Assembly (NCBI RefSeq): GCF_008386315.1 | Contig: NZ_CP043808.1 | Coordinates: forward strand, 3,038,001 to 3,102,000 | Direction: 5' to 3' | Origin: Serinicoccus marinus DSM 15273 | GTDB taxonomy: Bacteria > Actinomycetota > Actinomycetes > Actinomycetales > Dermatophilaceae | DNA length: 64,000 nt | Translations under genes and position numbers: made by a program | Notes under the pieces: model-generated | Database searches by the model: none | Seen by the model: the letters and a program-made list of their open reading frames with translations, nothing else | What the model was told of the DNA's origin: nothing | In this document: positions 45,042 to 54,505 of the stretch, in pieces | How the letters are laid out: each line of letters opens with the position of its first letter | Position numbering within the stretch: the stretch's first letter is position 1

Positions 45042-45677
45042 GTGGACGAGCCGACGCCGACCGGGCAGGACCAGGACCGACGCGACCGCGCGATCGCGGC
45101 CTTCTGGGCCGACGCGCGCATCCGCGGCAAGCTCAACCGCATCGAGGTGTATGCCGGTGCTCAGGTGAGCGACACCCTCCCGCCGCCCGCGTGGAGCTTC
45201 GGCGGTGAGGACGACCCGCAGACCGCGGACCGGTTGCTCGGGCTGGTCCTCGCCGGGCGGAAGACCGCGACGGCCAGCGCCTACCGGGACTACGAGGCCG
45301 ACGCGCGGACCCGGCAGGCCCTGGACGAGGGGCCCGCCGAGGGCGACACCCTCACCCGCACCGGCGTCGACCTCGACCTGGCGCTGCCCGAGCCCGGGCT
45401 GCTGTCCATCCTGCTCGACGGCTCCGGTCGACCCCGGGCCCTGGTCCGCATCACGGACGTGGACGTGTGCCGCTTCGCCGACGTCCCCGCCGAGCACGCC
45501 CGGCTGGAGGGGGAGGGCAACGGCACCCTCGCGGACTGGCGCGCCATCCACCGCGAGGCGTTCGCGGCCACCGCGCCGCACGGCGAGCCGGTCGACGACG
45601 ACACCCTCGTGGTCCTCGAGCGTTTCGAGGTGCTGGTGCCCGCGGCGGCCGGACGGGCCGCGCGCCGACACCCCTGA
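45042..45677 (+). CDS. ASCH-domain RNA-binding-like protein
   Basis: A 211-residue protein. AWSFGGEDDPQTADRLLGLVLAGRKTATASAYRDYEAD is the ASCH signature (W-x-FG ... G-x-KT-x-T). It continues PGLLSILLDGSGRPRALVRITDVDVCRFADVPAEHARLEGEG with the barrel strands. ASCH proteins have a PUA-like fold and are suspected RNA binders or hydrolases. It is divergent from the amidotransferase with shared promoter bases, suggesting alternative expression. The GTG start rests on TAGGGT spacing of 7 nt. Confidence 0.85.
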   Translation: MDEPTPTGQDQDRRDRAIAAFWADARIRGKLNRIEVYAGAQVSDTLPPPAWSFGGEDDPQTADRLLGLVLAGRKTATASAYRDYEADARTRQALDEGPAEGDTLTRTGVDLDLALPEPGLLSILLDGSGRPRALVRITDVDVCRFADVPAEHARLEGEGNGTLADWRAIHREAFAATAPHGEPVDDDTLVVLERFEVLVPAAAGRAARRHP

Positions 45678-45776
45678 GGCCCCTCGCGACGGCCCACCCA
45701 TGGCGCCGGCGGCCGACACCGCTGGGGCAGACCCGGCTGCACCGGCCGCGACGGCCGCCGCACGGCAGCCCCGGGC

Positions 45777-46796
45777 TCAGACCCGGACGAGCATCTTGCC
45801 GGTGTTATCGCCGCGCAGGAGCCCGAGGAAGGCGTCGACCGCGTGCTCGATGCCGTCGACGACGGTCTCGCGGGAGCTCAGCTGCCCGGAAGACAGCCAG
45901 CCGGCTGCCTGCCCGGCGAACTCGCCCGCCAGGTCCTGGTGGTCGGAGACGAGGAAGCCGGTCATCGTGCCGCGCACCTGGATGAGCCGGGCCAGATTGC
46001 GGGGCCCGGGCGCGGGCTCGGTGTCGTTGTAGCTCGAGATCGCGCCGCAGATCGCGATCCGGCCACCCTGCCGCAGGGCCCCGATCGCGGCCTCCAGGTG
46101 CTCGCCGCCGACGTTGTCGAAGTAGACGTCGATCCCGTCGGGCGCGTGCTCGGCGAGCTGGGCGGCGACGTCGCCGTCCTTGTAGTTGAAGGCGGCGTCG
46201 AAGCCGAGCTCGTCCACGAGGTGGTCCACCTTCTCCTGGGAGCCGGCGCTGCCGATCACGCGGGACGCGCCGAGCGCCTTGGCCACCTGGCCGGCCACGC
46301 TGCCGACCGCTCCGGCGGCCCCGGAGACGAAGACGACGTCGCCCTCGCGCAGCTGCGCGACGCGGACCAGCCCGGCGTAGGCGGTGAGCCCGGTCATGCC
46401 GAGCACCCCGAGGTAGGCGGGGGCGGGCGCCGCGTCGGTGTCGACGACGCGCGCGGACTCGGCGTCCACGACGGCCTCCTCGCGCCAGCCGAGTTGGTGC
46501 AGGACGTGGTCACCCACGGCATACCCCTCGGCGCGGGACTCCTCGACGACCCCGACGGCGCCGCCCTCCATCGCCCGGCCCAGCTCGAAGGGCGCGACGT
46601 AGGACCGGGTGTCGTTCATCCGACCGCGCATGTAGGGATCGACGGAGATCAGCTCGTTGCGCACCCGCACCTGCCCGTCGGCGAGCTCGGGCAGCTCGCT
46701 CGTCGCGAGCTCGAAGTCGGACGGCTTGGGCCACCCGTGCGGGCGGGCGACGAGGCGGACCTCACGGGCGGGGGCGGACTGGTCGGCTGGGGTCAC
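45777..46796 (-). CDS. NADP-dependent 2-alkenal/prostaglandin-reductase-type oxidoreductase
   Basis: A 339-residue MDR protein of the LTB4DH/curcumin-reductase clade. It shows ISVDPYMRGRMNDTRSY near residue 55, VLGMTGLTAYAGLVRVAQLREGDVVFVSGAAGAVGSVAGQVAKALGASRVIGSAGS (NADP site), and DVYFDNVGGEHLEAAIGALRQGGRIAICGAISSYN, a diagnostic segment. It reduces activated double bonds of alkenals or ketones with NADPH. GGAGGAG lies about 8 nt before the GTG at 46796; a longer upstream frame lacks similarity. It is divergent from glgP. Confidence 0.9.
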   Translation of the reverse strand: MTPADQSAPAREVRLVARPHGWPKPSDFELATSELPELADGQVRVRNELISVDPYMRGRMNDTRSYVAPFELGRAMEGGAVGVVEESRAEGYAVGDHVLHQLGWREEAVVDAESARVVDTDAAPAPAYLGVLGMTGLTAYAGLVRVAQLREGDVVFVSGAAGAVGSVAGQVAKALGASRVIGSAGSQEKVDHLVDELGFDAAFNYKDGDVAAQLAEHAPDGIDVYFDNVGGEHLEAAIGALRQGGRIAICGAISSYNDTEPAPGPRNLARLIQVRGTMTGFLVSDHQDLAGEFAGQAAGWLSSGQLSSRETVVDGIEHAVDAFLGLLRGDNTGKMLVRV

Positions 46797-46888
46797 TCTC
46801 GGTCTCCTCCGGTCTCGGGTGCTCTCAGGGCAGGCCCGGTTGCCAACACACGCCCCGCGCGAGGTATGCCCGGGAACCAGCGAGGCCC

Positions 46889-46894
46889 TAGGGT
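46889..46894 (+). promoter_or_regulatory. -10 box TAGGGT of glgP (leaderless candidate)
   Basis: TAGGGT lies 8 nt before the GTG start at 46903. Confidence 0.55.
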
Positions 46895-46902
46895 TACGAC
46901 TC

Positions 46903-49452
<2,550 letters not shown>

Positions 49453-49466
49453 GCGCCCGCGGGCGC
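49453..49466 (+). terminator. Short GC palindrome after glgP
   Basis: GCGCCCGCGGGCGC is a perfect 14-nt palindrome immediately after the glgP stop codon. It may help termination, but as a stem it has almost no loop, so this is weak. Confidence 0.3.
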
Positions 49467-49477
49467 GGGTGAGCGCC

Positions 49478-49483
49478 TACCCT
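49478..49483 (+). promoter_or_regulatory. -10 box TACCCT of the second IclR gene
   Basis: TACCCT is 7 nt before ATG 49491. GGGAGG abuts the start and is too close to act as a normal ribosome site, which favours leaderless initiation. Confidence 0.5.
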
Positions 49484-49490
49484 CGGGAGG

Positions 49491-50273
49491 ATGGGGACCA
49501 GCAATGCACCCGCCGCGGGTCACGCGCTGGCCATCCTCACGCTGCTCGCTCGGCACGCGACACCGGTCGCGGCGGCGACGATCGCCCGCGAGCTGGGGCT
49601 GCCGCGGTCCACGACCTACCACCTGCTCACGGTCCTCGTCGAGCAGCAGTATGCCGTGCACCTGCCCGAGGAGCGGCGCTACGGCCTGGGTGTCGCCGCC
49701 TACGAGCTGGGCTCGGCCTACACCCGGCAGGCGCCGCTGCAACGGCTGGCCCGCCCGCGGCTGACCCGGCTCGCCGACGCGTGCGGGCACAACGCGCACC
49801 TGGCGGTGCTGCACGGGCCGGACGTGCTCTACGTCATCGAGGAGCGGGTCGCCGGGCGACCCTCGCTGGTCACCGACGCCGGGGTGCGCCTGCCCGCGAC
49901 CCTCACCGCGAGCGGGCTGGCGATCCTGGCGGCGCTCCCGGCGGCGCAGGTGCGCGCGCTCTTCCCCTCGCGCGAGGCCTTCGTGCAGCGGCACGAGGAG
50001 GGCCCGCGCTCGCTAATGGAGCTGCGGCGGGTCCTCACCGAGACCCGCGCACGGGGGTATGCCGTCGAGGACGGCCTCGTGACCCCCGGGCTCGCGTCGG
50101 TCGCCTCGGCCGTGCTGGACCACTCCGGCCATCCGGTGGCCGGCGTCGCCGTGACCTACCCCGCGGATCGTGACCTGCGCATCGAGGCGGTCGTCCGGCT
50201 GGTCCGGCAGACGGCGGCCGAGCTGTCGGCGCGGCTCGGTCACCGCGACCAGGGACGCTCCCCGGTGGGCTGA
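49491..50273 (+). CDS. IclR-family transcriptional regulator
   Basis: A 260-residue protein. The winged helix is GHALAILTLLARHATPVAAATIARELGLPRSTTYHLLTVLVEQQYAV. The effector domain has LADACGHNAHLAVLHGPDVLYVIEERVAGRPSLVTDAGVRLPATLTASGLAILAAL and VTPGLASVASAVLDHSGHPVAGVAVTYPAD. Some actinobacterial HutR-type regulators have this architecture and the hut cluster lies 6 kb away, but no shared site was seen, so the target is open. It converges on the immunity array. Confidence 0.87.
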   Translation: MGTSNAPAAGHALAILTLLARHATPVAAATIARELGLPRSTTYHLLTVLVEQQYAVHLPEERRYGLGVAAYELGSAYTRQAPLQRLARPRLTRLADACGHNAHLAVLHGPDVLYVIEERVAGRPSLVTDAGVRLPATLTASGLAILAALPAAQVRALFPSREAFVQRHEEGPRSLMELRRVLTETRARGYAVEDGLVTPGLASVASAVLDHSGHPVAGVAVTYPADRDLRIEAVVRLVRQTAAELSARLGHRDQGRSPVG

Positions 50274-50283
50274 CCGACAGGTA

Positions 50284-51249
50284 TCAACCCCGGCGCCGCA
50301 GCCAGCCGAGCACACCGGCACGCTTCTGCCCGCTTCGGTCACCAGGCAGGTTGCCGTGGTCCTGAAGCCGCTCGACCAGCGCCTCCACCTCGTCCTGGTT
50401 GAGCTCGAGGTAGTCGTGGACCTGCCGCCAGTAGGGATCGGTCGCCGCCCCTTCCTCCGGTCGTCGCGGCTCGTCCATCACGGCGACGATCGAGCAGGGA
50501 CCGTCCCGGTCGGCGATCAGTCTCAGCTGGGTCCAGTCCACGCCACCGGCGGCCTCGTACAGCGCCTCGATAGCGTCATGAGCCGTCGAGGTGCGGCCGT
50601 ACTCTGCCGCGAGCTGCGCTCCGTCCCAGGTGATCACCCGGTTGAGCCGCAGGTTGTTCGGTGCCGTCGACCCGTCCTCCTGCTGGAGTCGCCCGATCCA
50701 CATCACGACGCGGATCCACGACGAGTGGTCACCGGTCAGGCCGTCCACGATCCGGTCCGCGATCTCGTGCACGCCGGGAACGTCGACCAGGGCGGGCCTG
50801 GCCTCCTCCGTCGTCGGCTCCGCCGGCAGCCCCCGGAGCTCCTCACGGTGTCGCTCCAGGTAGTGATGTACCTCGTCCGCCCACGGGTCCTGGAGCGACG
50901 TCTGGGCCCTCACCAGGGTGTCGTGGTCGAACTCCGCGCGTGGTTCGGGATCGTCCGCGTCGATCTCGACCCGCATGACGAGCCAACCGGTGTCGTCCTG
51001 ATCCAGAGCCTCGAGCTGGAGCAGGTCCTGCAGCGGCTCGCTCGCCGGCTCGATGGGCTCCTGCACCAAGACACCGCTGCGATCCCGGAAGATCACGACA
51101 GCAGGCGTCATGGTCGCGTCAAGAGATGCCTCGTCGGGCGAGTCGCCCATCTTGGCCCACCATGTGACGATTCTTACCCAGCCGTCGGGGGCTGCATCGC
51201 GGTAGGCGTCGGCGAAGCGCTGAAGGTGTAGCCGCGCTTGCTCATCCAT
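50284..51249 (-). CDS. Double-domain YezG/DUF600-like immunity protein
   Basis: A 321-residue protein made of two immunity domains. Residues 1-140 (MDEQARLHLQRFADAYRDAA, GWVRIVTWWAKMGD, GWLVMRVEIDAD, FDHDTLV, HHYLERHREEL) are type I. Residues about 165-300 (WIRVVMWIGRL, LRLNRVITWDG, VDWTQLRLIADRDG, DPYWRQVHDYLELNQDEVEALVERL) are type II, ending in a basic LGWLRRRG tail. The type I gene at 52331-52825 and type II gene at 51813-52331 are the same pair unfused. It is predicted to neutralise a nuclease toxin. The start overlaps the upstream pseudogene's end. Confidence 0.7.
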   Translation of the reverse strand: MDEQARLHLQRFADAYRDAAPDGWVRIVTWWAKMGDSPDEASLDATMTPAVVIFRDRSGVLVQEPIEPASEPLQDLLQLEALDQDDTGWLVMRVEIDADDPEPRAEFDHDTLVRAQTSLQDPWADEVHHYLERHREELRGLPAEPTTEEARPALVDVPGVHEIADRIVDGLTGDHSSWIRVVMWIGRLQQEDGSTAPNNLRLNRVITWDGAQLAAEYGRTSTAHDAIEALYEAAGGVDWTQLRLIADRDGPCSIVAVMDEPRRPEEGAATDPYWRQVHDYLELNQDEVEALVERLQDHGNLPGDRSGQKRAGVLGWLRRRG

Positions 51250-51816
51250 CGCAAGAGTCCTCTCGGTTTGAAGCTGACGGCTGGCCGCGACGGTGTCGGA
51301 AGAGGCTGAGCACCCCTCGGCCCGACTTCTTCTTCTCACCCGGTAGATCCCCGCTTGCCCGCAGCCGATCCACGAGTGCATCGACCTGGTCACGATTCAG
51401 GTCCAGGTAGTCGTGAACCTGTCGGCAGTACGGGCCGCTCGCCGAGTCGTCGAACTGTCGGCGAGGTTCATCATCGACCAGCCGCAGCTCGCGCTGGCCA
51501 TCACGATCTGCCACCAGTCTCAACTGCGTCCACGGACAGTGACTGTCTTGTCGTCCACGGCCCGCAGCTCGTCCGAGAGCCCGAACGCCTTGCCATAGGC
51601 CGCGCCGACCGCGCCGACCGCGCCGTCCACCCAGGACACCACCCGGTTGAGCCTGAGCCTGAGATGAGCAGGTGCCGGGGACCCGTCCGGCTCGGCCAGA
51701 CGTGCTATCCAGAAGATCACCCTGATTCACGCCGGTTGGCCCCCGACCAGCGTCGCGACGATCTCGTCGAGGTGCGGGGCAAGAGTCCCCTGGAGATCGC
51801 CAGTGTCGGCACTCAT
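51242..51816 (-). pseudogene. Decayed type II immunity paralogue
   Basis: The frame opens MSADTGDLQGTLAPHLDEIVATLVGGQPA and meets TGA (51727-51729) where paralogues have the Trp of P-x-WIRV. The same frame then continues IRVIFWIARLAEPDGSPAPAHLRLRLNRVVSW. Near 51540 a frameshift leads to WTQLRLVADRDGQRELRLVDDEPRRQ through DLNRDQVDALVDRL and LFRHRRGQPSAS. Two separate lesions argue for genuine decay rather than a base-calling error. It overlaps both neighbours. Confidence 0.7.
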
Positions 51817-52331
51817 GCTCCACCTGAAAGCAGCCCGAGAATTCCCCGTCGCGACTTCTTCTCCCCGGGCAGGTCCCCGCTCGCTCGGAGGCGTTCCACG
51901 AGCGCGTCGACCTCCTTCCGGTTCAGTTCGAGGTAGTCGTCGACCTGGTGCCAGTACGGGTCGGTTGCCGAGCCTTCGACCTGACGCCGAGGCTCGTCCT
52001 TCACCAACTGCACCTGGCGTGCGCCATTGCGGTCGGCCACAATCCCGCACTGCGTCCAGTCCACGTCCTGTGTCAGCTCGTCGATGCGTCGGTACATCGG
52101 TGCCGTCCCCAGGCCGGTGTAGTAGTCGGCCACCACCCCGCCGCCTCGGTAGGAGAGCACACGGTTGAGGCGGATGGTGGTGTCCGTGGGCTCGCTGCCG
52201 TCCATGAGCCTGCCCACCCAGATGACCACCCGGATCCAGTCGGGGAAGTCCTGGGTGCAGGCGGTGACCATCTGGCCGACCTGCGCATCGAGCTCGCCTG
52301 ACAGCACTGCAACTCCCTCCACCTTGTTCAT
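51813..52331 (-). CDS. Type II YezG-like immunity protein
   Basis: A 172-residue protein: MNKVEGVAVLSGELDAQVGQ, then DFPDWIRVVIWVGRLMDG, IRLNRVLSYRGGGVVADYY, DVDWTQCGIVADRNGARQVQLVKDEPRRQ, DPYWHQVDDYLELNRKEVDALVERL and a KKSRRGILGLLSGG tail. The acidic/aromatic core resembles the immunity proteins that accompany LXG/T7SS nuclease toxins. The start 52331 shares TGATG with the preceding gene's stop; a longer start at 52352 is possible. It is part of the immunity array. Confidence 0.68.
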   Translation of the reverse strand: MNKVEGVAVLSGELDAQVGQMVTACTQDFPDWIRVVIWVGRLMDGSEPTDTTIRLNRVLSYRGGGVVADYYTGLGTAPMYRRIDELTQDVDWTQCGIVADRNGARQVQLVKDEPRRQVEGSATDPYWHQVDDYLELNRKEVDALVERLRASGDLPGEKKSRRGILGLLSGGA

Positions 52332-52825
52332 CACGACCTGCACCAATTCCACCGACGGCGCGGCTGGTCCTCCGGTGTGCTTGTCGTGGCCGGTCCGCTC
52401 ATCCGCTCCAGCTCCTCACGGTGCCGCTCCAGGTAGTGATGTACCTCGTCCGCCCACGGGTCCTGGAGCGATGTTTCCGCCCGGACCAGCGTGTCGTGGT
52501 CGAACCCCACGCGCGGCTCGTGGCCGTCGGCGTCGATCTCGACCCGCATGACCAGCCATCCTTCTTCCGGCTCCCCCTTGAGCGCCTCGTCCATCGCCTT
52601 GACGTGCATCCAGGGAAAATCTGGGGCCAGCGACTCCTGCCGTAGCACACCATCGGCTCCCCTGACGACTACCTCCGCGGGCGACTGGACCGCGCTCATA
52701 GACGCCTCATCAGCACTGTCGCCCAACTTGGCCCACCAAGTGACGATGCGCACCCAGCCCACGGGCGCGGACTCGCGGTAGGCCTCGGCGAAGCGCTGAA
52801 GGTGTAGCCGCGCTTGCTCATCCAT
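52331..52825 (-). CDS. Type I YezG/DUF600-like immunity protein
   Basis: A 164-residue protein beginning MDEQARLHLQRFAEAYRESA, with GWVRIVTWWAKLGDSADEAS, EEGWLVMRVEIDADGHEP, VGFDHDTLVRAETSLQDPWADEVHHYLERHREEL. This is the clearest match to YezG/DUF600 (aromatic GW-x-R-hydrophobic opening, FD-x-DTLV, amphipathic end helix). It shares about three-quarters of residues with the N-half of the double-domain protein. It overlaps the upstream gene by 8 nt and the downstream gene by TGATG, so all are translated from one message. Confidence 0.72.
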   Translation of the reverse strand: MDEQARLHLQRFAEAYRESAPVGWVRIVTWWAKLGDSADEASMSAVQSPAEVVVRGADGVLRQESLAPDFPWMHVKAMDEALKGEPEEGWLVMRVEIDADGHEPRVGFDHDTLVRAETSLQDPWADEVHHYLERHREELERMSGPATTSTPEDQPRRRWNWCRS

Positions 52826-53363
52826 CGCGAGAGTCCTCTCGGGTCGAAGCTGACGGCTGGCCGCGACGGTGTCGGAAGAGGCTGAGCAGACCGCGTCCGC
52901 CACGCGTCTCCTTACCGGGAAGATCCCCGCTTGCCCGCAGCCGCTCCACGAGCGCATCGACTTCGTCACGGTTCAGTTCCAGATAGTCATGCACCTGACG
53001 CCAGTACGGGTCGGTTGCCGAGCCCTCGACCTGACGCCGCGGCTCGTCCGTCACGAACTCGACCTGTCGGCCGCCATCTCGGTCTGCGACCAGCCTGAAC
53101 TGGGTCCAATCGACGTCAGACGTCATCTGCGAAATCGCGCGGTAGGCGTCGTAGTCGTCAAACCCGGTGTAGTACTCAGCGACGACATCACCGTCTTTCC
53201 AGCACAGGACCCGGTTGAGGTAGATGTCGCTCTCGGCAGGTGAGCCGTCATCATTCTGAAGTCGGCCGACCCACACCACCGCGCGGATCCACAGCGGGTG
53301 CTCGGAGGTGACGAGGGAGACGATCACCTCCACCTGCCGGTCCACCGATGCTGGGTCGCTCAT
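52818..53363 (-). CDS. Type II YezG-like immunity protein
   Basis: A 181-residue protein: MSDPASVDRQVEVIVSLVTSEHPLWIRAVVWVGRLQND, IYLNRVLCWKDGDVVAEYYTGFDDYDAYRAISQMTSDVDWTQFRLVADRDGGRQVEFVTDEPRRQVEG, DPYWRQVHDYLELNRDEVDALVERLRASGDLPG. The tail LFRHRRGQPSASTREDSRDG is shared with the pseudogene paralogue. It is closest to the gene at 53993-54496 through its middle but differs at the end, a mosaic pattern. Predicted cytosolic inhibitor of a nuclease toxin. Confidence 0.68.
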   Translation of the reverse strand: MSDPASVDRQVEVIVSLVTSEHPLWIRAVVWVGRLQNDDGSPAESDIYLNRVLCWKDGDVVAEYYTGFDDYDAYRAISQMTSDVDWTQFRLVADRDGGRQVEFVTDEPRRQVEGSATDPYWRQVHDYLELNRDEVDALVERLRASGDLPGKETRGGRGLLSLFRHRRGQPSASTREDSRDG

Positions 53364-53388
53364 GTGAACATGCTCTCGTGGTCTCTGA

Positions 53389-53890
53389 TCATGTACCCGG
53401 GCGGAAGTAGCTGAGCACCCCTCGGCCCCGCTTCTTCTCCCCACCGGGCAGGTCGCCGCTGCTTCGCAGCCGCTCCACAAGAGCATCGACCTGCTCACGG
53501 TTCAGTTCCAGATAGTCGTGGACCTGGCGCCAGTAGGGGTCAGTCCCTGCGCCCTCAAGGTTTCGCGGCGGCTCGTCGGTCACAAGGTCGATCTGGTGCT
53601 TGCCGTCGCGGTCAGCCACAATCCGGCACTGGGCCCAGTCCACGTCATGCGTCAGCGCATCGATACGCCGATAGATCGGAGACATCGTGCGCATCACGGT
53701 GTAGTAGTCGGCGACCACCTCGCCACCTGTGTACGACAAGACTCGATTGAGCCGGATGTTGGTGTCGGTGGGGCGCGCCCTCGTAGTCCAGACGGCCGAT
53801 CCAGAGCACGACTCTGATCCAGTTCGGAAACGACTCAGCGAAGGCATCGACGATGTCGCCAACGGCCGTCTCGAGCTCGCTTGAAGACAT
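53389..53890 (-). pseudogene. Type II immunity paralogue with a single-base frameshift
   Basis: Starts MSSSELETAVGDIVDAFAESFPNWIRVVLWIGRLDYEG behind GAGGAGAGACG. It then changes frame near 53772 and continues TDTNIRLNRVLSYTGGEVVADYYTVMRTMSPIYRRIDALTHDVDWAQCRIVADRDG through DPYWRQVHDYLELNREQVDALVERL and GVLSYFRPGT. Removing one C from a CCCC run joins the halves (EGAPTDTNI). Otherwise intact, so it may be functional if the extra C is an artefact. Confidence 0.68.
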
Positions 53891-53992
53891 CGTCTCTCCT
53901 CTTTGCTGATGGACCGACATACTCTGCACGCATGAGGGCGTCCAACTAGCGTTTTGCGCTGTGTCGCTGTCAGACCCCCCCGGCGCTCGCCG

Positions 53993-54496
53993 TCAGGTGC
54001 CTGGTCGAAAATAGCTGAGCACCCCTCGGCCCGACTTCTTCTTCTCTCCTGGTAGGTCGCCACTGTCCCGCAGCCGATCCACAAGCGCATCGACCTCCTC
54101 CCGGTTCAGTTCGAGGTAGTCGTCGACCTGGTGCCAGTACGGGTCGGTTGCTGAGCCTTCGACCTGACGCCGCGGCTCGTTCGTCACGAACTCGACCTGT
54201 CGGCCGCCATCTCGATCTGCGACCAGCCTGAACTGGGTCCAATCGACGTCAGAAGTCATCTGCGAAATAGCGAGATAGGCGTCGTAGTCGTCGACGCCGG
54301 CGTAGTACTTCGGAACGACCTCCCCGTCCTCCCAGCACAAAACGCGATTGAGGTAAATGTCACCTTCAGCTGGCGTCCCAGCGCTGTCCTGCAGCCGCCC
54401 CACCCACGCCACCGCTCGAATCCACTGCGAGTGTTCGGCAGTTAGGACTGCAACAATGTGCTCAACGTGTTCATCAATCAGCATGTCCTGGCTCAT
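53993..54496 (-). CDS. Type II immunity protein directly downstream of the toxin gene
   Basis: A 167-residue protein: MSQDMLIDEHVEHIVAVLTAEHSQWIRAVAWVGRLQDS, IYLNRVLCWEDGEVVPKYYAGVDDYDAYLAISQMTSDVDWTQFRLVADRDGGRQVEFVTNEPRRQ, DPYWHQVDDYLELNREEVDALVDRL, tail GVLSYFRPGT. Its start is 9 nt after the toxin stop, with AAGGAAG upstream, so it is the cognate immunity candidate. The other paralogues further along would be spare immunities against related toxins. Confidence 0.72.
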   Translation of the reverse strand: MSQDMLIDEHVEHIVAVLTAEHSQWIRAVAWVGRLQDSAGTPAEGDIYLNRVLCWEDGEVVPKYYAGVDDYDAYLAISQMTSDVDWTQFRLVADRDGGRQVEFVTNEPRRQVEGSATDPYWHQVDDYLELNREEVDALVDRLRDSGDLPGEKKKSGRGVLSYFRPGT

Positions 54497-54505
54497 AGTG
54501 CTTCC

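Larger units (their letters stand above)
50284..53363 (-). repeat. Tandem segmental duplication of a three-gene immunity block
   Basis: Block A (51813-53363) reads type II, type I, type II; block B (50284-51816) reads type II (pseudogene), type I fused to type II. In both, the first gene ends in the same LFRHRRGQPSAS tail and overlaps the MDEQARLHLQRFA start by 8 nt. About 80 nt of DNA around each junction (51231-51310 and 52801-52880) are nearly identical. Confidence 0.75.

Noticed and set aside
45678..45776. Terminator between the ASCH and reductase genes
   Set aside because: Only scattered short GC-rich complementarities are present, with no clear stem-loop comparable to the other convergent pairs.
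49491..50273. Calling the second IclR gene hutR
   Set aside because: Architecture is compatible, but it is 6 kb from hutH, in a different transcription unit, and no shared operator was found at the hut promoters.
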